From assembly GCF_003253565.1 (NCBI RefSeq), contig NZ_QKUF01000043.1, positions 1 through 35,010 on the forward strand: DNA of 35,010 nucleotides, given 5' to 3'. The notes under the pieces are model-generated. The model did not search any database. It saw only the letters and a list, made by a program, of their open reading frames with translations, and was not told where the DNA came from. The DNA is from Thermosporothrix hazakensis (lineage in GTDB: Bacteria > Chloroflexota > Ktedonobacteria > Ktedonobacterales > Ktedonobacteraceae). Of the stretch, positions 13,726-21,798 are shown piece by piece. The position numbers were made by a program, and so were the translations under genes. How positions within the stretch are numbered: position 1 is the stretch's first letter; the number at the start of each line of letters is the position of its first letter.

Positions 13726-13772
13726 CCTTCTCCGGGTATCCGCTTTGACGCTCTGCGCATACCCGGGGAAGG
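13726..13772. terminator. long-stem hairpin between convergent genes
   Basis: CCTTCTCCGGGTAT (13726-13739) pairs with ATACCCGGGGAAGG (13759-13772), 14 bp with one G-U, around a 19-nt loop. Neither side has a good T-run, so termination may be inefficient or Rho-assisted. Confidence 0.55.
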
Positions 13773-13788
13773 ATGTGCCTTCGCTGCT

Positions 13789-14559
13789 TTACTGCTCACT
13801 GGTCGGGCGATTGTAGGCCTCACCTTCAATAATAAAGAGCAGACGTTCACAGATATTCGAGCAATGATCGCCTACGCGCTCTAGTTTATGTGCAATCCAG
13901 AGCAAGTATGTCAGCCGTTGCAGGATCAGTGAATCACTTTGAAGGGCTGGAATGGCACGAGCGCCGGATAGCATTGCCATTAAATCATGTCGCACCAGAT
14001 GGTAACGGACGTCGACCACATCGTCCTCTTCCCAGATATAGCGTGCGGCATGAGCATCGCGATCTTTAAACGCTTTCATTGTGCCCTGAAGCACCCGGCG
14101 CGCCTCTTTACCAAGATCCTGTAAGCCATCCATTATGGATTGCTCTGTGATCTCACCGTGGTTTGCTCCGGGTTCGGTTTTGGCGGCTTTATCAACGGTT
14201 ACATGTGGCATCGTTTCGCCGCGCAAGGGGGCCATACGCAGGACATTTTGCGCTATGCCGGCTGCGCCATCGCCCGTGCGTTCAAGGTCACCGGCAATGG
14301 AGAGTGTTGAGGCCAGAAAGCGCAGGTCACGCCCTCCAAGCGGCTGCTGGAGCGTGAGGAGGCGCACTGTATGTTCCTCAATTGCGGCGCGTAGACTATC
14401 GATAAGATTATCATTTTCGATGACCAGGCTGCATTTTGCCAGATCACCGGTTGCTAGCGCTTCAAGCGCCTGCCCCAATGCGTCATCTACCATCTGCCCC
14501 AGACGCAGGATCTGCTCATCTAAGAGCTTGAGTTCTTTGTCAAGCGTTGCTCGTGTCAT
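13789..14559 (-). CDS. phoU: PhoU-family phosphate regulator
   Basis: 256 residues. Two three-helix PhoU repeats carry the metal-binding signature twice: about residues 84-100 (STLSIAGDLERTGDGAAGIAQN) and about 215-245 (LLWIAHKLERVGDHCSNICERLLFI, the canonical E-R-x-G-D-x-x-x-N/C-I). PhoU inhibits the PhoR kinase through the Pst transporter and thereby limits phosphate uptake. No pst or pho genes lie beside it, so it is an orphan copy here. ATG 14559 was chosen because AAGGAGA lies 7 nt upstream and MTRATLDKELKLLDEQ matches the family start; an extension to 14628 has no support. Confidence 0.93.
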   Translation of the reverse strand: MTRATLDKELKLLDEQILRLGQMVDDALGQALEALATGDLAKCSLVIENDNLIDSLRAAIEEHTVRLLTLQQPLGGRDLRFLASTLSIAGDLERTGDGAAGIAQNVLRMAPLRGETMPHVTVDKAAKTEPGANHGEITEQSIMDGLQDLGKEARRVLQGTMKAFKDRDAHAARYIWEEDDVVDVRYHLVRHDLMAMLSGARAIPALQSDSLILQRLTYLLWIAHKLERVGDHCSNICERLLFIIEGEAYNRPTSEQ

Positions 14560-14862
14560 GCAGCGATCTCCTTTGAAATGAGTCCCTCCAATGAAGGAGT
14601 ACATTCCGTGATTTTCCGGCGTCAACATCGTATCCTCAGAGGAGACGGACGATCCACCAAAGATACTGTAACATATTTTGCATAGAAAATATAGTGAAAT
14701 ATACTAGAAAAACTTTCTATTCCTGAGGGAATAGCGTAGCAGTCATAGAGAGAGTAACAACCAGAGGGCCCGTCCTCTATTGCAGATTTTGGGTGGATAC
14801 GCTACATTAGCAATAGGTTCCACCTGAGTAACCGACTACAAAGCACACAAAGGAAAAGAGCT
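14560..14862. other. divergent intergenic region, phoU / PIG-L gene
   Basis: An A/T-rich middle (14665-14720) probably contains the phoU promoter, but no clean -35/-10 pair stands out. On the plus strand TTGCAG (14780-14785), a 17-nt spacer and TACATT (14803-14808) are a weak promoter candidate for the PIG-L gene. AGAGG/CCTCT near 14764-14779 can form a short hairpin. Confidence 0.35.
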
Positions 14863-15702
14863 ATGTCAGCGAAGCGACTACTCGGCGTGTTTGCGCACCC
14901 CGATGATGAAGGGATGATTGGTGGAGCATTGTTACACTATGCACATGAGGGTGTTGAAACGGGGTTGGCATACGCTACAAGAGGCGAGGTAGGAGAGGTT
15001 GCAGATCCCTTGCTGACCGCGCCGGCAAATATGGGTGAGATACGAGAACAGGAAATGCGTGAGGCTGCTGAGATGCTCAATGTGAAGCATCTCTGGTTCT
15101 TAGGCTTCAGAGATTCCGGGATGGCCGGTGTTGAGGCAAACCATCATCCCCTGGCGCTGCTGAATGCCCGGCGAGCAGATGTGATTGGACGCCTGGTGAA
15201 AGTCATCAGAGAGTTTCAACCGCAGGTGCTTATTACCTTCGATGAGACAGGGTGGTATGGTAGCCCGGATCATATTTTGATGTATCGGTATGCGACCAGC
15301 GCGTTTCATGCAGCCGCAGATGGTGCTCTCTATCCTGAACTGGGTCCTGCGCACGCGGTCTCAAAGCTCTATTATTGTGCCTTTGCTCGGCGCCAGATTC
15401 GGATGATTGAAGATTGGTTGGAAGGGCAGGACTTTGAGGGCGCGTTTAAGGGCCTTGATCCCTCAAAGTTAGGAATGACCGATGAACAGATCAGCGTGGT
15501 GCTTGATGTAGAGCAATGGAGCGATCGCAAGGAGTGGGCAATGTCTCGTCATCGAACACTGGTCAATCCGAGTAGCCCGTTTGCCCAGATCCCGCCAGAG
15601 CTACAACGGCGCTGGCGCGCGACCGAATATTATCAGCTCGCGACATCGCGTGTCGGTGATGATGTGGTTGGTGAAAATGACCTCTTTGCCCGAGTCCCCT
15701 GA
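14863..15702 (+). CDS. PIG-L (LmbE-like) N-deacetylase
   Basis: 279 residues, cytosolic. The zinc motif AHPDDE (His12, Asp14, Asp15) opens the protein, and the third ligand is His137 in GWYGSPDHI. The usual HPDH is SPDH here, but the ligand histidine is kept. This Rossmann-like fold removes acetyl groups from GlcNAc-type substrates: MshB/Mca in mycothiol, BshB in bacillithiol and lipid-linked GlcNAc elsewhere. Length and DETGWYGSPDH resemble the MshB/Mca side, but with no thiol genes nearby the substrate stays open. AAGGAAAAG lies about 5 nt before the ATG. It converges with murJ across a terminator. Confidence 0.92.
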   Translation: MSAKRLLGVFAHPDDEGMIGGALLHYAHEGVETGLAYATRGEVGEVADPLLTAPANMGEIREQEMREAAEMLNVKHLWFLGFRDSGMAGVEANHHPLALLNARRADVIGRLVKVIREFQPQVLITFDETGWYGSPDHILMYRYATSAFHAAADGALYPELGPAHAVSKLYYCAFARRQIRMIEDWLEGQDFEGAFKGLDPSKLGMTDEQISVVLDVEQWSDRKEWAMSRHRTLVNPSSPFAQIPPELQRRWRATEYYQLATSRVGDDVVGENDLFARVP

Positions 15703-15708
15703 GAAATG

Positions 15709-15746
15709 AGAAGGCGAAGAAGCTGACCTTCCCCGCCTTCTTTTTT
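15709..15746 (+). terminator. terminator of the PIG-L gene
   Basis: AGAAGGCG (15709-15716) pairs with CGCCTTCT (15734-15741), followed by a run of six T residues to 15746. It lies 7 nt beyond the stop codon. Confidence 0.8.
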
Positions 15747-15752
15747 CGATTC

Positions 15753-17525
15753 CTAGGCTTTTTTCTTGCCCAGTTTTGCCAGCAGGACACCTTTGACCAT
15801 ACTGATCTCTTCCACTTTCAACAGCGAAGCAACCACAAAGTAGAGCGCCGCCCCCAGACCACCGCACACCGCGAGCTTGATAACGTTGCCAATGAATTTG
15901 TTCACTGGCAAGGGCACAATGGAAATACCTTGCAGGAGCCCCCAGACCGCCGCCGCCATAATCAGGGTGGCAACAAGAATCTTGAGCACTGACGGAATCA
16001 TGGTGCGCAGATGCAGTTCGCCAATCGCGAGACGCAGCCAGATCAACAGGATGATCGCGTGCAGCGAGTTCTGAACGCTGTTCGCGAAAGCCAGCGCGGG
16101 CATGCCCCATGTATGGGAAAAGGGAAGCGCTATGAGAAGGTACCCCAGAACGCTGATGAACGAGACAATCACCGGGATAACCGTATTTTTCCGCGCATAA
16201 AAGGCGGAAATCGCGAGCTGATCAATGGCGATAAAGGGAAGCTGGAAAGAGTAGTATTGGAGCGCCAGCGCACCATTGAGGGCGTCTTCAGCTTTAAAGC
16301 CGCCATGTTCAAAGAGGGCGCTCATAATGGGATACTGGAGCAGCAGCAGTCCCGCCATTGCCGGAACCATCAGCAGCAATCCCAGGCGGAAACCAAGCCG
16401 CAACATTTCTTTGAAGCGTTCTAGATTTCCCTCACGGGCAAACTCGTTCAGAAAGGGGAGCACAGCCGCCCCGAGTGCAGTTCCAACTAACCCCTGTGGA
16501 AACTGAATCAATGTCGTTGCAAAGGTCATTGCACTGATATTGGCTTCACCGCAGGCGCTTGTATTATTAAGCACCGCGGCACAGGGTGCATCCGAGGCAA
16601 GGTGTGTATCCAGAAAGGTGACCGCGATGCTGACGATAAAGCTGACCGCGATCGGTGCATAGAGCTTCAGGATGCGTCGAATCGCCGGGTGACTTAGATC
16701 CAGCACGAACATATAGCCCAGACGATGCCGTCGAAGTGCGGGAATCAGAATTGCAACCTCACCCATTGTGCCCAGAATGGTGCCAAGCGGTAGCGCGTAG
16801 AGGCCGATAAAATGCGCTCCGAGTAGCGTCGTTCCTGCCACACCGATCATGATACCAATATGGTAGCTTGCCTGAGCCAGCGGTGGGAAGCCGAATTCTT
16901 TCAGGGCGTAGAGAGCTGCCGAAAGCACATAGTAAGGACCAAGAAAGAGCAGTGAACAGAAGATAATGCGTCCAAATTGTAAGGTGAGTGGCTTGTTTGT
17001 CGCATCAAAGCCAGAAACCAGAAAGCTATCAAAGAAGACTGGAGCCAGAAAATAAAATGCCACCGTTGAGATAATCGTGATGAGCAGAATCAGATTGACG
17101 ACAGTATAGACAATCCGGCGCATCTCGGTGCGCTTCTCATCTGCCGCATAATCATTAAAGGTAGGAACCAGAGCTCCGGTGACTGCTCCCGTCACCAGCA
17201 GGTCGATAAAGCGCTGTGCAGGGCTAAGGGCTGCGCTAAAGGCTGCTGCAAGGACCGGGCCAAGCGAGGCCACCGTTGATTGACGGACCATGCCAACCAG
17301 GCTGCTGACCAAATTCCCCAGCCCTACAAGCGAAGCGGACTTCATCAGGCCGCCGCGTGGAGCCGCTTGTTCAGCGTCCTGTGTAGCTGTCGCGACAGTG
17401 GGGGTTGGCTCAGCTTCGGGGGCAATGGTATCAGTAGAAGAGGATGGAACCGTTATCAAAGTTTGCTCTTCAGATGATTGCGATATGTCTTGTTCTTTTT
17501 TTGTTACCTTATTTTCTTTTGCCAT
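15753..17525 (-). CDS. murJ: MurJ/MviN lipid II flippase
   Basis: 590 residues, inner membrane, about 14 helices. Moves lipid II to the outer face for peptidoglycan assembly. MATE-type family marks: GNLVSSLVGMVRQSTVASLGPVLAAAFSAA after the first helix, VTGAVTGALVPTFNDY, and QFPQGLVGTALGAAVLPFLNEFA. A 55-residue Ser/Thr/Pro-rich cytosolic N-terminus is unusual, and it encodes the palindrome CTGTCGCGACAG (17387-17398). The start is ATG 17525 or the preceding TTG 17528; AAGGAG lies 11 or 8 nt upstream, so both are possible. It follows the glycan operon on the same strand after 131 nt and a terminator-like hairpin. Confidence 0.93.
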   Translation of the reverse strand: MAKENKVTKKEQDISQSSEEQTLITVPSSSTDTIAPEAEPTPTVATATQDAEQAAPRGGLMKSASLVGLGNLVSSLVGMVRQSTVASLGPVLAAAFSAALSPAQRFIDLLVTGAVTGALVPTFNDYAADEKRTEMRRIVYTVVNLILLITIISTVAFYFLAPVFFDSFLVSGFDATNKPLTLQFGRIIFCSLLFLGPYYVLSAALYALKEFGFPPLAQASYHIGIMIGVAGTTLLGAHFIGLYALPLGTILGTMGEVAILIPALRRHRLGYMFVLDLSHPAIRRILKLYAPIAVSFIVSIAVTFLDTHLASDAPCAAVLNNTSACGEANISAMTFATTLIQFPQGLVGTALGAAVLPFLNEFAREGNLERFKEMLRLGFRLGLLLMVPAMAGLLLLQYPIMSALFEHGGFKAEDALNGALALQYYSFQLPFIAIDQLAISAFYARKNTVIPVIVSFISVLGYLLIALPFSHTWGMPALAFANSVQNSLHAIILLIWLRLAIGELHLRTMIPSVLKILVATLIMAAAVWGLLQGISIVPLPVNKFIGNVIKLAVCGGLGAALYFVVASLLKVEEISMVKGVLLAKLGKKKA

Positions 17526-17602
17526 CAATAATGGTGCTCCTTACCGGATATCAAAAAACCAAGAGGGCAGGCGGAGGTTTCTCTATTTGTGTGAATTCTA
17601 CA

Positions 17603-17634
17603 GAAAGAACGAAGGGGGAAAGCATTTTCCCCCT
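17603..17634 (-). terminator. terminator-like hairpin between the hldE-type genes and murJ
   Basis: On the minus strand AGGGGGAAA, loop ATGC, TTTCCCCCT (17613-17634), then TCGTTCTTTCT. The stem is perfect (9 bp) and the tail only moderately U-rich, so some read-through into murJ is likely. Confidence 0.55.
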
Positions 17635-17656
17635 GCTATAGCACAAAGATCCTGTT

Positions 17657-18202
17657 TCAGGAACGTGACGGGAGGCGTTGGATTCTGGCAATAAGCTCAG
17701 TTGTGGAGTGATTCGGAATATAGGCAAGTAAACGTACACTTCCACCATATGCCTGGACGACGGCTGCTTCGGGTAAACGTTTTGGATCGGGCAGGCTGTT
17801 CTGTACGCTGGCATAGTCCGCGCCTTTCACGTAGATGGAGGGACGGAGCGTATTCACCAGCTCCTCGGCGGTTGGCTCATCAAAGATAGTGATATAATCG
17901 ACCATCTGAAGCGCCGCCAGAATCTCGGCGCGTTCCTCCTGTGGCACAAGCGGGCGTTCTTCTCCCTTAAGGCGACGCACGCTGGCATCCGCGTTCAGGC
18001 CGATAATCAAGAAATCTCCGAGGTCACGCGCCTCCTGCAAATAGCGTACATGGCCCAGATGTAACAAATCAAAGCAGCCGTTCGTGAATACAGCTTGCTC
18101 TCCTGCGGCCTGGCGTTGGCGTACGATGTCTGCAAGCGTGGCACGCGCGAGTATCTTTTGTTGGATTGAAAGCTGCATATTTCTATTTTTCATACTTTTC
18201 AT
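17657..18202 (-). CDS. rfaE2: D-glycero-beta-D-manno-heptose-1-phosphate nucleotidyltransferase (HldE C-domain type)
   Basis: 181 residues, cytosolic. Nucleotidyltransferase fold with FTNGCFDLLHLGHVRYL (HxGH motif, about residues 39-55), LNADASVRRLKG and the late IYVKGADY block. This is the stand-alone second half of E. coli HldE, which transfers AMP to heptose-1-phosphate to form ADP-heptose. Related cytidylyltransferases look similar, but the adjacent kinase gene supports the heptose role. Its ATG overlaps the kinase stop in ATGA (18199-18202), so translation is coupled. Last gene of the operon. Confidence 0.9.
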   Translation of the reverse strand: MKSMKNRNMQLSIQQKILARATLADIVRQRQAAGEQAVFTNGCFDLLHLGHVRYLQEARDLGDFLIIGLNADASVRRLKGEERPLVPQEERAEILAALQMVDYITIFDEPTAEELVNTLRPSIYVKGADYASVQNSLPDPKRLPEAAVVQAYGGSVRLLAYIPNHSTTELIARIQRLPSRS

Positions 18203-19212
18203 CGTAGAATGCTCATCAGTTCCTCTTGAGTATTGCTGGCGCAGCCAAGCCGACGCACCACCAGTGACGCGGCAGCATTTGCCAGATAGGCGGCATCAGC
18301 CTTATTGGCTCCGGCGGCCAGAGCCAGCGTAAAAGTAGCGGCAACAGTGTCGCCGGCGCCGTTGGTATCAACGATCTCGCTGGCATGCGGTAACGGGTAA
18401 ACCGGCAGGTGCAACGGCTCTTGCCCCTCTTCAAACAGGCTCATCCCCTCACTACCACGCGTAATCAAGACGCTGTTGGCCTTGCTTCCCTTCAAAAGCT
18501 TTTCCCCCGCAGTATGCAGATCGTCCAGCGTTTTGATTTTCATGCCAAGCGTCAGTTCGGCTTCTGGCTGATTTGGTGTGAGTGCGGTTACGCCCTGAAA
18601 ACGGAACAGGGAACCATGTGAGTCAACCACGACAACCTTGTTCTGTTCCCGAGCCAGCGGGATGCAGGTGTTGATAATATCCGGACTGATGACCCCGTTT
18701 TCATAATCAGAAAGGACAATAGCATCAATTTCGGGCAAGAGATCGCGAATATAATCGATGATCGGGCCTTTACAGCCATCGTTAATCTCCGATGTATCGA
18801 CGCGATCAACGCGCACAATGTGCTGCCGGACCACCTGTGAGCTTCCGGCCATAATGCGGGTCTTGGTTGAGGTGGGGCGCGAGCGATCAGTAATCAGCCC
18901 ATCCTGATGCATGCCAAGCTCCCGAATGGCGGCGCGAAGCTTTTCGCCGGTCGCATCATCGCCGACCACGCCTGCAAGATAGACCTCAGCTTCCAGCGTG
19001 CGGGCATTGACTGCCACATTGGCGGCGCCACCGGGAATCAGGCGTTCCTCGAAAAGCTCCAGTATCAGCACGGGAGCCTCCCGAGCGATGCGGGTCGGGT
19101 TGCCAATCAAGTATTCATCGGCTACCATATCCCCTATGACCAGTACCCGCTTTCCCTTAAATGCCTGTATGATAGACCTCAAATAGGAGGTGTTTCCAAC
19201 CTGCGCTGTCAT
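18199..19212 (-). CDS. rfaE1: heptose-7-phosphate kinase, PfkB family (HldE N-domain type)
   Basis: 337 residues, cytosolic. Ribokinase fold: an N-terminal GDMVADEYLIG strand, substrate motif IPGGAANVAVNARTLEAEVYLAGVVGDD, NQPEAELTLG, and the C-terminal anion hole DTNGAGDTVAA with catalytic Asp. The pattern is that of RfaE1, which phosphorylates D,D-heptose-7-phosphate at C1. ATG 19212 forms an ATGA overlap with the upstream wecG-like stop and removes an out-of-family 36-residue extension, so I prefer it to a start at 19320. The isomerase GmhA and phosphatase GmhB needed for the pathway are not in this window. Confidence 0.92.
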   Translation of the reverse strand: MTAQVGNTSYLRSIIQAFKGKRVLVIGDMVADEYLIGNPTRIAREAPVLILELFEERLIPGGAANVAVNARTLEAEVYLAGVVGDDATGEKLRAAIRELGMHQDGLITDRSRPTSTKTRIMAGSSQVVRQHIVRVDRVDTSEINDGCKGPIIDYIRDLLPEIDAIVLSDYENGVISPDIINTCIPLAREQNKVVVVDSHGSLFRFQGVTALTPNQPEAELTLGMKIKTLDDLHTAGEKLLKGSKANSVLITRGSEGMSLFEEGQEPLHLPVYPLPHASEIVDTNGAGDTVAATFTLALAAGANKADAAYLANAAASLVVRRLGCASNTQEELMSILR

Positions 19213-20006
19213 TGTTTTTTCTTCTTCTTCTGTTCCTTCAAGAAAATCAGTACCATAAAGCGCGGAATAGCCAGCATCCGCCAGATGCGCCAGGGCTGAC
19301 GGTAGAGTCGGTAGAGCCATTCCAGTCCGAGACGCTGCATCAGTTTGGGGGCTCGAGGCGTGCGTCCAGAAAGAAAGTCGTACGCACCACCGACGCCCAT
19401 CGCAACCGCAACGGGCAGGCGCGAGAGATTGCGGCTAATCCAGAGCTCCTGTGCGGGGGCGCCATAAGCGACACAGAGTATGTCGGCCTTTGCCTCACGG
19501 ATACGAGCAAGAATGTCCTCTTCTTCAGCCGGGGCGGGAGAGCCCGCGTAGGTACCGGCAATGATCAGCCCCGGATGTTTCTGTTGCAGAATGCGGGCCG
19601 TCGCTTCGGCAACACCTGGTGCGGCTCCAAGCAGATAGAGCCGATAGCCTTTTTCGGCACAGAGTGGAGCCAATGCCGCCAGTGTATCAGTCCCTGTGAC
19701 GCGTTCCGGTGCTGGCTCCCCTTTATACCGCGTGCCCCAGACAACGCCCATGCCATCGGGGACAACCAGCGTCGCCTGATTGATGCATTGGCGGAATAAC
19801 GGATTCCGCTGAGCTGTAATGATAAACTCTGTATTAACAGTGACGATTTGTCGACAGGGTATATCAGTAGTATTACGATGAAGGGCTACAATTTGGTCAA
19901 TCCTGGAAAGTGTTTCAGCTTGTGAGAGGAGATCAACCCGTACGCCCAGGAGTGTTGTAGAGGGGGGCGACGGGTGCGATGGTATATCTATCATAGGTGT
20001 TGACAT
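19209..20006 (-). CDS. WecG/TagA/CpsF-family (GT26) glycosyltransferase
   Basis: 265 residues. The family blocks are present: VNTEFIITAQRNP, the PDGMGVVWGTRYKG region (about 85-98), a GYRLYLLGAAPG strand, VAYGAPAQELWI and the C-terminal MGVGGAYDFLSGRTPRAPKLMQRLGLEWLYRL. These enzymes move ManNAc or ManNAcA (or a related sugar) from UDP to an undecaprenyl-linked GlcNAc in teichoic-acid, enterobacterial common antigen or capsule synthesis, at the inner face of the membrane. The C-terminal Arg/Trp-rich and KEQKKKKKQ tail is typical of membrane association. It starts 6 nt after the DUF503 stop with no clear Shine-Dalgarno and overlaps the next gene by 4 nt. Confidence 0.93.
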   Translation of the reverse strand: MSTPMIDIPSHPSPPSTTLLGVRVDLLSQAETLSRIDQIVALHRNTTDIPCRQIVTVNTEFIITAQRNPLFRQCINQATLVVPDGMGVVWGTRYKGEPAPERVTGTDTLAALAPLCAEKGYRLYLLGAAPGVAEATARILQQKHPGLIIAGTYAGSPAPAEEEDILARIREAKADILCVAYGAPAQELWISRNLSRLPVAVAMGVGGAYDFLSGRTPRAPKLMQRLGLEWLYRLYRQPWRIWRMLAIPRFMVLIFLKEQKKKKKQ

Positions 20007-20012
20007 AGCATT

Positions 20013-20303
20013 TTACCAGTGCATGATTTCAGTCTCAAAGTTTGAAATTTCGATATCAGGGCGCGTTTCTTCAATGTAATTTCGGACATGTTCAAGAATC
20101 TCGGCGGCGTGTCGACTGTCGTTGCTGACACAGCTAACGCCAAGTTCTGCGAGTTGCCAGCGGTCCTGTTCCGCAACTTCCGCGATCGCAACGGAAAACT
20201 GGTTGCGTATCCTTGTGACCACTGATTGGACGATCTGCCGCTTGTCTTTGAGTGTCTGCGATGCAGGCAGAAAAAGCGTGATAGAACATACTCCTATTAC
20301 CAT
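20013..20303 (-). CDS. DUF503 (YlxP-like) protein
   Basis: 96 residues. MVIGVCSITLFLPASQTLKDKRQIVQSVVTRIRNQFSVAIAEV is the complete DUF503 signature. A ferredoxin-like fold is known for the family, and YlxP usually lies in nusA-infB-rbfA clusters with a suspected ribosome-related role. Here it instead heads a glycan operon. ATG 20303 matches the family start exactly and has no Shine-Dalgarno; the -10 box of a promoter is 6 nt upstream. Expression probably depends on leaderless initiation. Confidence 0.9.
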   Translation of the reverse strand: MVIGVCSITLFLPASQTLKDKRQIVQSVVTRIRNQFSVAIAEVAEQDRWQLAELGVSCVSNDSRHAAEILEHVRNYIEETRPDIEISNFETEIMHW

Positions 20304-20309
20304 GCATGT

Positions 20310-20338
20310 AGTATAACATACCCTCCGAGCGCTGTAAC
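20310..20338 (-). promoter_or_regulatory. leaderless-type promoter of the DUF503-wecG-rfaE operon
   Basis: On the minus strand GTTACA (20333-20338), a 17-nt spacer and TATACT (20310-20315). Only 6 nt separate the -10 box from ATG 20303, so the transcript should begin at the start codon. Confidence 0.6.
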
Positions 20339-20380
20339 GAGGGACAACCCGTAATGGTTGGGTGTGAACTGAATTGATAC

Positions 20381-20409
20381 TCGACGACGAAAGACAACTT
20401 TGCTACAAT
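20381..20409 (+). promoter_or_regulatory. upp promoter
   Basis: TCGACG (20381-20386), 17-nt spacer, TACAAT (20404-20409), predicting a leader of about 33 nt. It is back to back with the DUF503 promoter. CAACC/GGTTG around 20346-20361 is a small inverted repeat between them. Confidence 0.6.
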
Positions 20410-20448
20410 TCCGAGAGAAGTTGCCATAAGGCAAAGGAGCAAGTAGAG

Positions 20449-21159
20449 ATGATCGATACAAATACCCAGGAAAAGAGGCAGAAGCTTCCTATGCAAGGGG
20501 TGCCGCAGCCAACACGAGAGGAAGTATTAAAGCTTCCGCGTGTGCATATCTCCACTCATCCTGTGATGGCCCATAAGATGACGGCACTGCGGAATAAACA
20601 TACCTCATCGGCGGAGTTCTATCAACTCGTCAAAGAGGTTGGAGCACTGCTTGCATACGAGGCAACGGCCCATCTCGCGTTAGAACCGTGGGAAATTGAT
20701 ACGCCGCTAGAACGTACGACCGGCTATCGACTGGCGGGCGGGATTGGCATTACTCCCATTCTCAGGGCTGGCCTGGGATTGGCGGAAGGCTTCCGTGAGG
20801 TAATTCCGGATGCTCAGGTGTGGCACCTCGGTTTGAAGCGTGATGAACGCACACTTCAGGCGATGGAGTATTACAACCAGTTGCCACACAAAGTTGATCT
20901 TCAGATCTGTTATGCGGTTGATCCAATGCTTGCAACAGGTGGCTCAGCAATCGATGCTGTCAATATTCTGAAACGCAAGGGGATCAAGCGCATTTCTTAT
21001 GTTGGGATCATTGCAGCGCCCTATGGTCTGCTCAAACTCTCTCAGGCGCATCCAGATATCGACATTTACATCGCTGTGCTTGATGAGAAACTCAATGATT
21101 ATGGCTATATTGTCCCTGGTCTTGGCGATGCGGGAGACCGCCAGTTTGGCACATTCTAA
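20449..21159 (+). CDS. upp: uracil phosphoribosyltransferase
   Basis: 236 residues, cytosolic. Salvages uracil with PRPP to give UMP. Family marks: THPVMAHKMTALRN, the active-site region GGIGITPILRAGLGLAEGF, the PRPP loop DPMLATGGSA, and the C-terminal GLGDAGDRQFGT uracil-binding end. The core is complete. About 25 extra polar residues at the N-terminus make it longer than the usual 208-215. ATG 20449 was chosen because AAGGAG lies 9 nt upstream. The following membrane-protein gene begins 36 nt after the stop, so the two probably share a transcript. Confidence 0.96.
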   Translation: MIDTNTQEKRQKLPMQGVPQPTREEVLKLPRVHISTHPVMAHKMTALRNKHTSSAEFYQLVKEVGALLAYEATAHLALEPWEIDTPLERTTGYRLAGGIGITPILRAGLGLAEGFREVIPDAQVWHLGLKRDERTLQAMEYYNQLPHKVDLQICYAVDPMLATGGSAIDAVNILKRKGIKRISYVGIIAAPYGLLKLSQAHPDIDIYIAVLDEKLNDYGYIVPGLGDAGDRQFGTF

Positions 21160-21195
21160 GTCAGCCAGATCATTCGGGAAAAGGGATTTTAAAGA

Positions 21196-21618
21196 GTGTC
21201 GGATGCATTCGATGATATTCAAGTAGAAGAATATTCTTCGGCTCGTGAAGAGCAGACAGTCCGTGAAGGGGAAGAGGAGCCGGGAACCGAGGCCAAAGAG
21301 GCTGAACAACAGGTGCCCGAGGCACACGGTGGGCCTCTGGGATGCTGTATGGGCGTCGTTATTGGCATGATGGGTATGCTGATGATTACGGTCGGGCTTT
21401 CACTGTTCATCTTTCAGCGCTCTATCCTTGGCGGGTGGGCTCTGCCTATCTCGCTGACAGGCGCGGTCATCTGCGGGGTGATTGGCTGGTGGGTCGGGAA
21501 AAAGGTGTATCGTGAATATGAGCTCAGCCCACGACAGCGTGAACGGCTTGCTCGCCTCGAAAAGGAGTATGCAGAGAAGCAGGCACGCAGAGAGAGAAAG
21601 CGCGGACAGACGGTATAG
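21196..21618 (+). CDS. two-TM protein of unknown function
   Basis: 140 residues. An acidic, disordered N-terminus (1-45, rich in Glu/Ala) is followed by two membrane helices (about 52-75 and 81-102), the second ending in WWVGKKVY, and a strongly charged C-terminal helix (105-138, Arg/Glu-rich, probably coiled). Both ends should lie in the cytosol. I do not recognise the family. The start is GTG 21196, with AAGGGA about 9 nt upstream. It follows upp closely. A membrane adaptor role is possible but unsupported. Confidence 0.75.
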   Translation: MSDAFDDIQVEEYSSAREEQTVREGEEEPGTEAKEAEQQVPEAHGGPLGCCMGVVIGMMGMLMITVGLSLFIFQRSILGGWALPISLTGAVICGVIGWWVGKKVYREYELSPRQRERLARLEKEYAEKQARRERKRGQTV

Positions 21619-21798
21619 TGTTTCTTTTTGGCTGCACGCTTGTGCACTCAATTTGACCCTCTTTCAGGACGGGAAAAAACGCTTGAGAGCGGCAAAGGAC
21701 TGGACGGAAGGGGCGTATCTGAGTGTACAATAAAAAGACATATCAACTTTCTCTGTTTCAAGAAGGGATTCTGAAACTGGAGTGAAAGCGAGGAGAGA

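Noticed and set aside
13789..14628. PhoU start at 14628
   Set aside because: The extra 23 residues do not fit the family, and AAGGAGA sits correctly before ATG 14559.
18199..19320. Heptose kinase start at 19320
   Set aside because: It would overlap the upstream gene by over 100 nt; ATG 19212 gives the ATGA overlap and the family N-terminus.
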